Shown piece after piece: positions 43,849 to 53,251 of a DNA stretch of 64,000 nt. The notes beneath the pieces are model-generated. The model saw only the letters and a program-made list of their open reading frames with translations, was not told the origin of the DNA and ran no database searches. Each line of letters starts with the position of its first letter. Positions within the stretch are counted from its first letter, which is position 1. The position numbers were made by a program, and so were the translations under genes. Where the stretch lies: positions 1 through 64,000 of the forward strand of contig CAWGRQ010000013.1 in the NCBI GenBank assembly GCA_963824985.1, read 5' to 3'. The DNA is from JAFNAG01 sp963824985. Its GTDB lineage: Bacteria > Acidobacteriota > UBA6911.

Positions 43849-44364
43849 TCACTTTTTCAGGGCGGCGACGGCGCCCTCGTGGGCAGCTTCGGTGACGTCG
43901 ATGGATTTGTTGACCAGGTTCCACACCTCTTCACGCAGCTTCCCTTCAGCCAGCTTCTTCAGGCCGGCCAGCGGCCTGGCCGCGGCTTCCGTGGCCGACT
44001 TCAGACTTTTCAGGGCCTCCTGAAATTTTTCCGGATCGGTTTTCGGGTGCTGCGAGGCGTCGTCGAGATTCATCATGACGGCGCGCAGAATCCGGAAGTA
44101 TCCATCCATCATGTCCTCGACGCTGAAAAATTCCAGCGGGTCTCCCGGCGCCGATTCCTTGCCCGAGAGACGCTCGGCGGCCGTTTTCAGGCGCAAGGCG
44201 GCAAACTCAAGATAGAGTTTGACGCGCATGCTGATTTCCTGCGCATCCTGAATCTTTTCGATTTCGAGAGGGGTGAGGAATTCCTTGGCCGGCGCCGGGG
44301 GGCCGGCTTCGGCATACATGGCGCCGAGCAGAATGAAACCGGCCGCACACATCCATCGTCTCAT
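43849..44364 (-). CDS. Secreted helical protein of unknown function
   Basis: The 171-residue product starts MRRWMCAAGFILLGAMYAEA, a likely signal peptide. The mature part is entirely helical: LTPLEIEKIQDAQEISMRVK, AALRLKTAAERL, DDASQHPKTDPEKFQEALKS and LREEVWNLVNKSIDVTEAAH. I recall similar hypothetical proteins in Acidobacteria but no function. It converges on trpB2 with the REP-like hairpin between. Confidence 0.6.
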   Translation of the reverse strand: MRRWMCAAGFILLGAMYAEAGPPAPAKEFLTPLEIEKIQDAQEISMRVKLYLEFAALRLKTAAERLSGKESAPGDPLEFFSVEDMMDGYFRILRAVMMNLDDASQHPKTDPEKFQEALKSLKSATEAAARPLAGLKKLAEGKLREEVWNLVNKSIDVTEAAHEGAVAALKK

Positions 44365-44476
44365 GGGCGCTTCCTCCGACTGTGCTTATTGTACCGTGGA
44401 ACCGGCCAGAGTGCGAGTCTCCTGCAATTCCGGCCGGCTCGGTCTTCGAAAAGCGCGGTGCCAAGGATGGCAGCCG

Positions 44477-46447
44477 TCACATCATCGGCGGGACTTCGCA
44501 GCCGAGAAGATCGAGCGCCTTGGTGAGCTGGCTGCGCACCAGATCAACAATCAGGAGCAGATGCGCTCTTCTGATTGGATCGGGTTCCGACAGGATGTGA
44601 TGCTTGTGATAGAAGAGATTGAACTTCTGGGCCAGGTGGAACGCGTATTTATCCAATTGAGCCAGTTCCAGAGAATTCGTCACCTGGCGCACGACCTCCG
44701 GCAAACGGGCCGCCTGGTAACAGATTTCCCAGAGTTCGTCATTTTCCGACAGAAAGATTCCAAGTCCTTCAGGGTCCATCGGCGCAGGGATTTCCTCCAG
44801 CCCCGCCCCGGCGAGCTTCCGAAAGATGTTGTTGGCGCGGACCACGGCGTATTGCACATAAGGTCCGGTTTCCCCGTCGAAGCTGAGGGCTTCTTTGAAG
44901 TCAAAAGCGATGACCGTATTGCGTGCGAAGCGCAACAGGAAATAGCGCAGTGCTCCCACGCTGATGATGCGTGCTATGTCGGCCGCCTCCTCTTCGGAAA
45001 GCGCGTGCCGGGCCTTGACCTCCTGAAGGGCCTTGGCCTGGAGCGTATCCAGCAGGTCATCCGCCTTGACCCCGAGGCCCTTGCGCCCCGAAACTTCGAC
45101 ATAGGGGCGTTTTCTGTCATCTTCGGAAAGCTCATATCCCAGCTCTTCACAGCAGGCCGGGCTCAGCGCCACCATCTCGTATGAAAAGTGGGTTGAGTTT
45201 TCCGCCTGCTCCCTGAACCCGAGTGACTGGAGTCCCTGGAGCACGATGTTCTGCAGATAGGATTGACGCGCGTCGATCACGTTGTACACGCGACGGCCGC
45301 CTCCGAAAGCGGGGGGATGCACGCCCGGCTGGGCCTCGGCGCTCGTGATCCACAGGGCCCGTCCACCGCCGGCCTCGAACGGGCGATAGTGGAAATCGAG
45401 CCCCAGCAGGCCGAATTTCCAGAGTTGATAGGCAATATCCTTGCCCACGTACGTGACCGTGCCGTCGGACCGGACGATGATCTTTTCCTCGTCTTCCAGG
45501 TCTTCTCGCGACGTGGAGGCGGAGACTTCGCCTGCGGTTCTCATCACCCAGCAGCCCTGGTTTTTCCCATGCTCGACGAAGTACACGGCCCGCCGCTCGC
45601 GCAGGAGCTGGAACGCCCGTTCCCAGAAGTGAAGGTGCAGAATTTCACTTTCCCTCGGCAGCAGGTCGTAGTCGACATTAATGCGCGCCATCGTGGCCAG
45701 ATGGGCGCGCACCACCCTCATGGCCACATGCTCGGCCAGCTCGGCAGTCGGGTTGCCGCCGGCCTCAATCGCCTGCAGGGTGAGGCTGCGAAATTGTTGA
45801 TGGTCCGGCGATTCCGCGTAGAAATGAGCGACGCCCGCATAGACGTCCCAGCAGTAGTAGTCGAACTTGCCTTCGAGAGCGGCCACCTCCGCGAGCGTCT
45901 TGCCGAGCATGCGCTCGAGCCCCACGACCACATCCGCCACCTGGACGCCGGTGTTGTCGAGGTAGTTCTGGACTTCGACGGAATGGCCGAGAAACCGCAG
46001 GCAGCGCACGAAAGTATCCCCCAGGGCTGCGTTGCGCAGATGGCCGATGTGTGCCGCCTTGTTCGGGTTGATGTTGGTGTGTTCGACAATCGTCTTTCCG
46101 GCGCTGTCCGGCGAAGGGGACAATCCATATTGCTTTTCCGCGATGCTCCGTGCCAGACGGTTCGCCAGACTCCCGCGGTCAAGATAAAAGTTCAGGTAGC
46201 CGCCTCCGGCCACGTCCACCTTCCAGATGCCGGGGATCGACTGAGCCTCCTGGGCAAGTTCCCGGGCGATATCCTTCGGGGCGCGCCGGACCTTGCGGGC
46301 CAGGTCAAACGCGATCGGCAGGGCCAGTTCGCCGAGTTCGATGCGGGGAGGGGTGGTAAAGGGGAGCGAATCATAAGCAACCTGGTATTTCTCCAGGATG
46401 ATGCGTTGCAGCATGTCTTCGATGTTTTTCGCGAGCGCAGATAACAT
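44477..46447 (-). CDS. argS: Arginyl-tRNA synthetase
   Basis: It charges tRNA-Arg. The 656-residue product has an N-terminal additional domain, then HIGHLRNAALGDTFVRCLRF (the HIGH motif) and NYLDNTGVQVADVVVGLERM. Long catalytic insertions follow, then LQNIVLQGLQSLGFREQAEN and VEVSGRKGLGVKADDLLD in the KMSKS position (degenerate, as in many ArgRS). YVQYAVVRANNIFRKLAG and the DALR-type anticodon domain (PEVVRQVTNSLELAQLDKYA) complete it. Confidence 0.93.
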   Translation of the reverse strand: MLSALAKNIEDMLQRIILEKYQVAYDSLPFTTPPRIELGELALPIAFDLARKVRRAPKDIARELAQEAQSIPGIWKVDVAGGGYLNFYLDRGSLANRLARSIAEKQYGLSPSPDSAGKTIVEHTNINPNKAAHIGHLRNAALGDTFVRCLRFLGHSVEVQNYLDNTGVQVADVVVGLERMLGKTLAEVAALEGKFDYYCWDVYAGVAHFYAESPDHQQFRSLTLQAIEAGGNPTAELAEHVAMRVVRAHLATMARINVDYDLLPRESEILHLHFWERAFQLLRERRAVYFVEHGKNQGCWVMRTAGEVSASTSREDLEDEEKIIVRSDGTVTYVGKDIAYQLWKFGLLGLDFHYRPFEAGGGRALWITSAEAQPGVHPPAFGGGRRVYNVIDARQSYLQNIVLQGLQSLGFREQAENSTHFSYEMVALSPACCEELGYELSEDDRKRPYVEVSGRKGLGVKADDLLDTLQAKALQEVKARHALSEEEAADIARIISVGALRYFLLRFARNTVIAFDFKEALSFDGETGPYVQYAVVRANNIFRKLAGAGLEEIPAPMDPEGLGIFLSENDELWEICYQAARLPEVVRQVTNSLELAQLDKYAFHLAQKFNLFYHKHHILSEPDPIRRAHLLLIVDLVRSQLTKALDLLGCEVPPMM

Positions 46448-46622
46448 GGGCGGTATCGCTCCTCAAGTGATTGGGCCGACAAAAGATACTCCAGTTGCGG
46501 ACCCAAATCAATCGGCAGGGATTGCCGCCTCTTGACTTCCACCGGAGCGACCCATAGACTCAACTGGCTTTGCGGTGCCGCGGGATTTGGCGCGGCAACC
46601 GTGGGGCGGAACAGGAATCGGC

Positions 46623-47951
46623 ATGAAGGCAGAACCTCCAATCGTAAGCAATGATCGCGACATCGATCGGCCCGGAGGCCGTCCGCCCGGGAAAATTCTC
46701 TATCTCGAGCCCTTTTCGGGAATCAGCGGCGACATGTTTCTGGCCGCCCTGCTGGATCTTGGTGCCGATTACGCCAACCTCGAGAAAAAACTGAGTATCT
46801 TGCCGCTGGCCGGCTACCGTCTCTCCTGGGCGCGATGCCAGCGTGCCGGCATTCAGGCGGTGAAATTCGACGTCGAATGTGGCGAGCACGATCACCATCC
46901 GCATGCGCACCCGCACGGGTCGGCGATTCATGAGCACGGGCATGAGGGGCACGGACACGCCCAGCGCAGCTTTCACGATATCCGCCAGCTGATCGAGACC
47001 AGCGGACTCTCGGACTGGGTTCGATGGAAATCCGTGGAGACATTTCGCAGGCTGGCGGAAGCCGAGGGCAAGATCCACAATCAGGCCCCGAATGATGTTC
47101 ACTTCCATGAGGTCGGGGCCATCGATTCCATCATCGATATCGTCGGCGCCATGATTGCCATCGAGGAGTTGCAGCCGCTTTACCTGATGTCAGCGCCGGT
47201 CAACGTGGGCCAGGGAGAGCTCGAGTGCAGGCACGGCCGCTATCCGGCCCCCGGCCCCGCCGCCCTGGAACTGCTCAAAAGGGTGCCCGTATACGCCAAT
47301 GCGGTTGCCGGGGAACTGACCACGCCGACCGGGGCGGCTCTGCTCGCCTCGCTCTGCGAGCGCTTCGGGCCTCGGCCAATGATGAACGTGGAGCGGATCG
47401 GTTATGGCGCGGGCGCCCGGGAGATCCCCGGCGCCGCAAATGTATTGCGGGTTACCCTGGGCGAAGAGGTGATGTGCGCTCCGGCCTCCCTCTCCGCCGG
47501 GCAAGTCGCGGTGATCGAGGCGACCGTGGACGATATGAGCCCGCAGCTGTTCGGCCACTTCCAGGAAAAGGCGCTTGCCGAGGGGGCACTCGATGTCTAT
47601 GCCATCCCCGCTCAAATGAAAAAGAACCGGCCGGGTATGAAGATAACGGTGATCTGCGGTCCGGAACCTTCTCGGATCGAAGCCATGACCCGCCTGATGT
47701 TCGCGGAGACGACGACCATCGGCGCGCGCTACTATTTTGCGCAGCGCAAAACCCTCGCGCGCGAGTTTCAGAAGGTCGTGACCGAGTATGGCGAGGTGAC
47801 GGTCAAGGTTTCTTCCCTGGCGGGGACGCGTATGAATTTTGCGCCGGAATATGACTGCTGCCGTCGTCTGGCTCAGGAGAAAGGCGCGGCTTTGAAGGAT
47901 GTGATGGCGGCGGCCGTGCGTGCCTTCCTCGAGCTCGGCCCGAATTTCTGA
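46623..47951 (+). CDS. larC: LarC-type nickel-pincer cofactor biosynthesis protein
   Basis: LarC inserts nickel into the pincer nucleotide cofactor of lactate racemase-type enzymes. About 442 residues from ATG 46623. LYLEPFSGISGDMFLAALLD opens the conserved core. A His-rich region (about 85-115, HDHHPHAHPHGSAIHEHGH) likely handles metal. EVGAIDSIIDIVGAMIA and PVNVGQGELECRHGRYPAPG follow, and the C-terminal domain (AQRKTLAREFQKVVTEYGEV) ends in FLELGPNF. Larger LarC is often split by a frameshift; here it is one frame. LarA, LarB and LarE are not nearby. Confidence 0.85.
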   Translation: MKAEPPIVSNDRDIDRPGGRPPGKILYLEPFSGISGDMFLAALLDLGADYANLEKKLSILPLAGYRLSWARCQRAGIQAVKFDVECGEHDHHPHAHPHGSAIHEHGHEGHGHAQRSFHDIRQLIETSGLSDWVRWKSVETFRRLAEAEGKIHNQAPNDVHFHEVGAIDSIIDIVGAMIAIEELQPLYLMSAPVNVGQGELECRHGRYPAPGPAALELLKRVPVYANAVAGELTTPTGAALLASLCERFGPRPMMNVERIGYGAGAREIPGAANVLRVTLGEEVMCAPASLSAGQVAVIEATVDDMSPQLFGHFQEKALAEGALDVYAIPAQMKKNRPGMKITVICGPEPSRIEAMTRLMFAETTTIGARYYFAQRKTLAREFQKVVTEYGEVTVKVSSLAGTRMNFAPEYDCCRRLAQEKGAALKDVMAAAVRAFLELGPNF

Positions 47952-48031
47952 GCGTTTCATTTTGCGGAATCGCCGGGCATGTCCCGTTTTAGAAAACGAT
48001 TCCAAGGCTGTCCCCATGGAGATGTATACCA

Positions 48032-48418
48032 ATGTCTGAAGAGAATCCGGAACAACCGGTTGCGGCCCCGATGGAACCGAAGGCTCAGGCCGAAACCAGG
48101 ATTGGTATCGAGGAATTCACCCGGGTCGATATGCGGGTGGGACAGGTCCTGGAAGCCGAACGGGTGGAAGGATCGCGAAAGCTCATCAGGATGCGCGTCG
48201 ACCTTGGCTCGGAGGTGCGGCAGGTGGTGGCCGGCATTGCCGGTGCGTATGAGCCTGCCGACCTGTTGAATCGGAAAATAATCGTGGTTGCAAACCTGAA
48301 GCCCGCCAAACTCATGGGCATCGTATCGGACGGGATGGTCCTTGCGGCCACCGCGGGGGAACGGCCGGTTTTGGCCACCTTCGCCGAGGATGTCCCTAAC
48401 GGCGCCCGGCTCAAGTAG
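48032..48418 (+). CDS. tRNA-binding domain protein (MetG C-terminal/CsaA/EMAP-like)
   Basis: The 128-residue product is a stand-alone OB-fold tRNA-binding domain. Motifs: IEEFTRVDMRVGQVLEAERV, RKLIRMRVDLGSEVRQVVAG, YEPADLLNRKIIVVANLKPA and MGIVSDGMVLAAT. It is homologous to the C-terminal dimerisation domain of bacterial MetRS and to CsaA. The 20-residue N-terminal tail is Glu/Pro-rich and variable. It lies 12 bases before tatD. Confidence 0.88.
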   Translation: MSEENPEQPVAAPMEPKAQAETRIGIEEFTRVDMRVGQVLEAERVEGSRKLIRMRVDLGSEVRQVVAGIAGAYEPADLLNRKIIVVANLKPAKLMGIVSDGMVLAATAGERPVLATFAEDVPNGARLK

Positions 48419-48430
48419 GGAAGCCGGCAC

Positions 48431-49210
48431 ATGATCGTTGACTCGCATACCCATCTCGACATGTCCCAGTTCGATGGGGATCGGGTCGATGTGATCGGGC
48501 GCGCGCTCGATGCCGGCGTCGACCTCATCATTGCGGTGGGAACCGGGACGCCCCAGGGCGCATCCATCGAGAAGACACTGGATCTGGCCGAGCGTTTCGA
48601 CTTCATTTATGCCGGCATCGGAGTTCATCCCCATGATGCACGCCATGCCGACGAGCCGTATTGGGAGAAGATCGAGACCCTGGCGGAGCATCCCAAAGTC
48701 GTTCTTTGGGGGGAAATCGGTCTGGACTACTATTACGATCTCTCGCCACGGGAGGTGCAGCGGGAAGCCTTCCGCCGGCAATTGAGGATCGCCCGGCGCC
48801 GCAATCTTCCGGTGTCGATCCACTGCCGCGATGCCTGGGCGGATCTGATGGCCATCGTTCGGCAGGAGTACGCGGGAGCCGTTCCGAGAGGGGTATTGCA
48901 CAGTTTTACGGGTACGCGGGACCAGGCGCTCGAAGGAGCCGGGCTGGGCTTTTTGATTTCCTTTTCCGGAATCGTGACGTTCAAGAACGCGGGGCCGGTG
49001 CGGGAAGCGGCCCGAGCGGTCGAGCCTGGCCGTCTGTTGGTGGAAACCGACTGCCCCTACCTGGCTCCGGTGCCCCATCGGGGCAAACGGTGTGAGCCTG
49101 CGTTCGTGCTCGACACGGCCCGCGCCCTGGCGCAGCTTCGCGGCATGGATTTTTCAGATCTGGCCCGGGAATCCTCGGCGAATATGCGCAGCCTGCTGGG
49201 GATGACCTAA
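48431..49210 (+). CDS. tatD: TatD-family metal-dependent DNase
   Basis: The 259-residue TIM-barrel hydrolase has MIVDSHTHLDMSQFDGDRVD with the HxH metal motif, VHPHDARHADEPYWEKIETL, VVLWGEIGLDYYYDLSPREV, LPVSIHCRDAWADLMAI, SFTGTRDQALEGAG and LLVETDCPYLAPVPHRGKRC (third metal site). TatD proteins have 3'-5' exonuclease/DNase roles in DNA repair. It is intact and ends 324 bases before the next gene. Confidence 0.93.
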   Translation: MIVDSHTHLDMSQFDGDRVDVIGRALDAGVDLIIAVGTGTPQGASIEKTLDLAERFDFIYAGIGVHPHDARHADEPYWEKIETLAEHPKVVLWGEIGLDYYYDLSPREVQREAFRRQLRIARRRNLPVSIHCRDAWADLMAIVRQEYAGAVPRGVLHSFTGTRDQALEGAGLGFLISFSGIVTFKNAGPVREAARAVEPGRLLVETDCPYLAPVPHRGKRCEPAFVLDTARALAQLRGMDFSDLARESSANMRSLLGMT

Positions 49211-49534
49211 TGACGCTGCGGCATGGGCATTGACCTCCGGCCGGAAACCGCGGCCCGAAATTGCGGCGCCGCCGAGTTTGTGATTTGCTCGGGCAGGATT
49301 CTTCGGCCCGGGTTTTAATATCCGCATGGGAAATGGGCCTCAGACGGGTTTGGAAAGAAGTAACGTTCCGGTTCCGGATCGTCCGGATTGCGGGGCGGTT
49401 GGCGTTCGTCCTGTTTCACAATCTGACCCGACCGGTGACCGGTGAGGCTTTCCCACCGCGGCCCGCCGACCTGTGATAAGATCTGGATGGCGCCGTGAGC
49501 CGGAGGTCAAACCATCAGCAATGAAGAGTGCACA
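49211..49534. other. Intergenic stretch with no supported gene
   Basis: This 324-bp stretch contains GC-rich segments. A possible open frame from 49261 (about 71 codons) lacks a ribosome binding site and family resemblance, so it is not called. The final 30 bases have only a weak SD for the next gene. Confidence 0.5.
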
Positions 49535-50509
49535 TTGAATCAACGAGATTTCTACAAGCTGGTTGAAGAGGGCCTCGCGCAAGTCGAACTGGAGCTGCAT
49601 CGCCATTCCAGTTCCAATGTTCAGCTGATCGACCGGATCGGTCGCTACATCCAGGACAGTGGCGGCAAACGCATCCGCCCCGCCATGCTTCTACTGAGCG
49701 CCCGGATGGGCGGGTTCGAGGGGCCTGCCTGTTATCGGCTGGGAGCGGTGGTGGAGATGGTCCACTCGGCGACATTGGTTCACGACGACATCATCGATGA
49801 CGCCAAGGTGCGCCGCGGCCATGAGTCCGTCAACGCGCACTGGGGAAACGAAATTACCGTTCTTATGGGCGACTGGCTTTACATGACCTCTTTCCAGCTG
49901 GCTCTCGGTGAACGGCATTTCAAGATCCTCGACATTCTCGCCGACGTCACCAGGAAAATGGTGGAAGGGGAATTGATCCAGCTGAGCATGAACCGGAACC
50001 CCGACGTAACCGAGGAGCAGCACCTGGATATCTCCATGCGTAAGACCGCCTATCTCTTCGCGGCCTGCACGCAAATGGGGGGCATTCTTGGGTCGGCGAA
50101 TCAGGAACAGGAGGAGGCGCTTTGGTCATACGGCCTCCATGTGGGCATGGCGTTTCAGATGGTTGACGATGTCCTGGACTTCACCTCCACCGAAAGCACC
50201 CTGGGAAAGCCGGTGTGCAGCGATTTGAAGGAGGGGAAACTCACCCTCCCCCTGATTTACCTGATGCGCGATGGACTTCCTGAGCACCGGGAGCTGATCA
50301 GGACCATCATTCGCGAGGATGGCTTTGGCGGCGCCTGGGGGGCACGGGTCCTGGATCTTGTTCGTGAGTACGGAACCGCGGAAAAGGTGCTCGATAAGGC
50401 TTCCGAATATGCCCGCCGCGCACGAAGCTGTCTGGACGGGTTCGCCCCGTGCGAGGCGCGGGATGCCCTGCTGGCGATTCCGGATTACATCGTCCAACGA
50501 GACCGTTGA
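49535..50509 (+). CDS. Polyprenyl (all-trans) diphosphate synthase
   Basis: It elongates isoprenoid chains for quinones or undecaprenyl-type carriers; chain length cannot be read from the sequence here. Start TTG 49535 gives a 324-residue protein with GKRIRPAMLLLSARMGGFEG, HSATLVHDDIIDDAKVRRGH (first DDxxD), RNPDVTEEQHLDISMRKTAY and MAFQMVDDVLDFTSTESTLG (second Asp-rich motif, DDVLD). GKPVCSDLKEGKLTLPLIYL contains the conserved Lys. Closest to heptaprenyl/octaprenyl-type enzymes by general pattern. Confidence 0.9.
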   Translation: MNQRDFYKLVEEGLAQVELELHRHSSSNVQLIDRIGRYIQDSGGKRIRPAMLLLSARMGGFEGPACYRLGAVVEMVHSATLVHDDIIDDAKVRRGHESVNAHWGNEITVLMGDWLYMTSFQLALGERHFKILDILADVTRKMVEGELIQLSMNRNPDVTEEQHLDISMRKTAYLFAACTQMGGILGSANQEQEEALWSYGLHVGMAFQMVDDVLDFTSTESTLGKPVCSDLKEGKLTLPLIYLMRDGLPEHRELIRTIIREDGFGGAWGARVLDLVREYGTAEKVLDKASEYARRARSCLDGFAPCEARDALLAIPDYIVQRDR

Positions 50510-50721
50510 CGGGGCAGCGGGTCGTCATGCATCTGCCGGCAATCCCGGCCCGCCGGCCGCTCCGCAAATGACCTTTTTGGATAACACTGCCGAAGTCTCC
50601 TTGGAGATTTCCGGTCCCTTTCCAGACCCCAGCTCCGAAGGCGCTCGCCCCCTTCGGTGATTGTCTGGCCCCTTGATTCTGTGGTCACCGGTCGGGAATG
50701 TGGTCAGAGGCAGCAAAATCG

Positions 50722-50805
50722 GCCACGGATTTCACGGACTTCTTAAAAGCACTACTATTGACGCGCCTCGATATGCGCCTGCCTTGTGCATCTAAATCCG
50801 TAGCA
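50722..50805 (+). repeat. R1 repeat, copy D (internally deleted)
   Basis: An 84-bp shortened copy. The left end GCCACGGATTTCACGGA and the later GCGCCTCGATATGCGCCTGC match copies B and C. The right end is degenerate (AATCCGTAGC). About 70 interior bases are missing. The gap 50510-50853 also contains CCGAAGG...CCTTCGG (50636-50659) but no gene. Confidence 0.6.
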
Positions 50806-50853
50806 GCCTGTTGTCGTCACTGACCCCGGGGCTGAAATGTCGCCCGCTTCCGG

Positions 50854-53118
50854 CTATTTCTTACCCCGAGCGGATCCCGGAAGGTCTTCAACGAACAGTT
50901 TCTTAGGGATAATCGGGATGGCTTCCAGCTGATCGCCGGGTTGTGCCCCGGCGAGAATCTCGATGGTGGGGAATGCTTCCACGGGCTTGTCCTTGAGGAT
51001 CTCCTGCATGTATTGCATCCAGATGGGCAGGGCGACGACCGCGCCGGCTTCCTTGTCTCCCAAGGTCTTTTTCGAATCGAAGCCGACCCAGACTGCGGTC
51101 GTGATTGACGGGCTGAAGCCGACGAACCATGCGTCGGCGAAATCGTTGGTCGTGCCTGTCTTGCCTCCCAGCGGCCGGTTCATGGATGCGGCGGCTTTGG
51201 CCGTTCCCTCCTTGACGACTTCCTGAAGCAGCCCGAGCATTTTCTCGGCGATTTCTGGGGAAAGCACGCGGCGCGTCTGCGGCTCCGCCTGTTCCTTCAG
51301 GGCGTGGTCGTAATCCTCAATCTTGCGGATAAAATATGGCCTTGGCTGAATCCCGAGGTTGGGGAAGGTGGTGAAGGCGGTGGCCATCTCGAGAGGAGTG
51401 GCCTCGCAGGCGCCAATGGCAAGGGGCAGATAGGGTTCCATCGGGCCGCTGAGGCCGAATCTCCTGGCCATGACGAGCACGTTCTTGATCCCGATCAGCG
51501 AGGCGAGCTTGATGGTCGGCACATTCCGCGATTCGATCAGCGCCTGGCGCAGAGTGATCTCGCCTTTGAACTTGCCATCGTAATTGGAAGGCTGCCATAC
51601 CCTGCCAAGAGTGTCGGTAAAACTGATCCGGGCGTCGATGATTGTGTCCGTCGGCTCCATCCCCTGTTCGATGGCCGTCGAATAGACGAACGGCTTGAAA
51701 GTCGAACCGACCTGGCGCATGGCCTGCGTAGTGCGGTTGAATTCACTCTCCTCGAAGTTGTACCCGCCGACCATGGCCTTGATTTCACCGGTGGCATTAT
51801 CCAGCGTGATCAGCGCTCCCTGTACCGTGGGAACCTGGTCCAGCATCGCGGTTGCGGTTTTATTGGCTTCGTCGAGCGAATTGATCCTGAACATCGCGAG
51901 ATCGCCAGCCCTGAGAATCTGGGATGGCAGTTTGGCCCGGGTCCAGGCAATCTCCTTGGGGCCGAGGATCGCGCGATATCTTCCGACGCGCACGGTCATT
52001 TCAGGATCATCGATGCTCTCGACGAGCCCGGGAATCGTGTCCCCCGGCTGCAGCGATGAGCGCCAATCCGGATGGGAGTATGTCTCCAGCCTGACTGCCG
52101 GGTCTTTGAGCACATTTTCGACTGGGCCGTGCCAACCCTGCTTTTTATCCAGGTCGCTCAGGCCGTCGTGCAGTGCGCGGGTGGCGGCGGTCTGCATTTC
52201 GATGTTCAGCGTCGTGTAGACGCGCAACCCCCGGCGCCAGATGACGTCGGTCGTGTACCGGTCCGTCAGCGACTGGCGCACCCATTCCACGAAATAGGGG
52301 GCGAGGCCGGTGTTCCGTGTGCGGGGCTTCAGCTGGATCGGTCTGGCCTTGGCCTCCGCCGCCGCTGCCGCCGAGATCATCTGCTCGGCCACCATGCGGT
52401 CGAGAATGTAATTGCGCCGGTTGCGGGCCGCCTCGGGATGAAGGATGGGAGAGTACCCGGATGGGTTCCTGGGCAGCCCGGCGATCATGGCGCACTCATC
52501 CAGCGTGAGCTCCTTGAGCTGCTTGCCGAAGTAGGTATCGGCCGCGGCCGCGACCCCGTAAGCGCCGTGTCCGAAAATGTGCTGATTGCAGTACAGGGTG
52601 AGGATCTGGCGCTTGGAATATCTCTTTTCGATCTTCCAGGCGATGAGCAGTTCCTTGACCTTCCGGTCGAGGGTCTTCTCCATGTTGCCCATGAGCAGAC
52701 GGGCAAGCTGCTGGGTGATGGTGCTCGCCCCTTCGGCGCTCCTCATGGAAACGATGTCTCTGTAGGCGGCACGCAGGACCGACAGGTAGTTGATCCCGGA
52801 ATGACTGTAAAACTGATCGTCCTCGGCTGCGAGAATGGCCAGCTGCAAATGGACGGGGATATCTTCATAGGGGACGACGATCCGTCGCTCGATGGCGAAC
52901 TCCCCGATGACCTTGTTGTCGTCGGAGTAGAGGTCGGTGATGACGTCGGGACGAAAATCTTCGAGGCTCTGGATTTTGGGGAGATTGTACTCATATCCGG
53001 CGAGCACGCCGAACACCACGCCGGCCATGGCGAAGCAGGCGATCAGGACCCCGTACAGGATAATCAGCCATTTCGGAAGTCCGTGCTTCTTCTGCGATCG
53101 TAAATTCACCCTTGCCAT
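50854..53118 (-). CDS. Class A penicillin-binding protein (PBP1A-type, bifunctional)
   Basis: It polymerises and cross-links peptidoglycan. The 754-residue protein has an N-terminal TM anchor (about 18-39, IILYGVLIACFAMAGVVFGV). The GT51 glycosyltransferase shows LAAEDDQFYSHSGINYLSVL, GASTITQQLARLLMGNMEKT and YLNQ-like YCNQHIFGHGAYGVAAAA. The transpeptidase carries the SxxK serine in VGSTFKPFVYSTAIEQG, SxN in ESRNVPTIKLASL and KTGT in GGKTGTTNDFADAWFVGFSP. A short C-terminal tail follows. It is divergent from nothing and lies before ssb on the same strand. Confidence 0.92.
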   Translation of the reverse strand: MARVNLRSQKKHGLPKWLIILYGVLIACFAMAGVVFGVLAGYEYNLPKIQSLEDFRPDVITDLYSDDNKVIGEFAIERRIVVPYEDIPVHLQLAILAAEDDQFYSHSGINYLSVLRAAYRDIVSMRSAEGASTITQQLARLLMGNMEKTLDRKVKELLIAWKIEKRYSKRQILTLYCNQHIFGHGAYGVAAAADTYFGKQLKELTLDECAMIAGLPRNPSGYSPILHPEAARNRRNYILDRMVAEQMISAAAAAEAKARPIQLKPRTRNTGLAPYFVEWVRQSLTDRYTTDVIWRRGLRVYTTLNIEMQTAATRALHDGLSDLDKKQGWHGPVENVLKDPAVRLETYSHPDWRSSLQPGDTIPGLVESIDDPEMTVRVGRYRAILGPKEIAWTRAKLPSQILRAGDLAMFRINSLDEANKTATAMLDQVPTVQGALITLDNATGEIKAMVGGYNFEESEFNRTTQAMRQVGSTFKPFVYSTAIEQGMEPTDTIIDARISFTDTLGRVWQPSNYDGKFKGEITLRQALIESRNVPTIKLASLIGIKNVLVMARRFGLSGPMEPYLPLAIGACEATPLEMATAFTTFPNLGIQPRPYFIRKIEDYDHALKEQAEPQTRRVLSPEIAEKMLGLLQEVVKEGTAKAAASMNRPLGGKTGTTNDFADAWFVGFSPSITTAVWVGFDSKKTLGDKEAGAVVALPIWMQYMQEILKDKPVEAFPTIEILAGAQPGDQLEAIPIIPKKLFVEDLPGSARGKK

Positions 53119-53251
53119 AACGCAGCCAAGTATAACACCCGGCGGCAGCGGGAGGTAGACGGTTGACCGCGATTCAGGCGTTCCCGGCCCGCGCTCTTCC
53201 GCGTCCTGAGATGTCCGGTGACCCTCTCATGAATAGTGCCGGCTCATGGTT

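Noticed and set aside
44273..46444. Long plus-strand open frames opposite argS
   Set aside because: ArgRS motifs are on the minus strand; the plus frames are GC-driven shadows with no family likeness.
46623..47951. LarC as a frameshifted larC1/larC2 pair
   Set aside because: The window shows one continuous frame including the C-terminal domain, so no programmed shift is needed.
49261..49476. Possible 71-codon gene before the polyprenyl synthase
   Set aside because: No ribosome binding site, Arg-rich composition typical of noncoding GC-rich DNA and no recognised motif.
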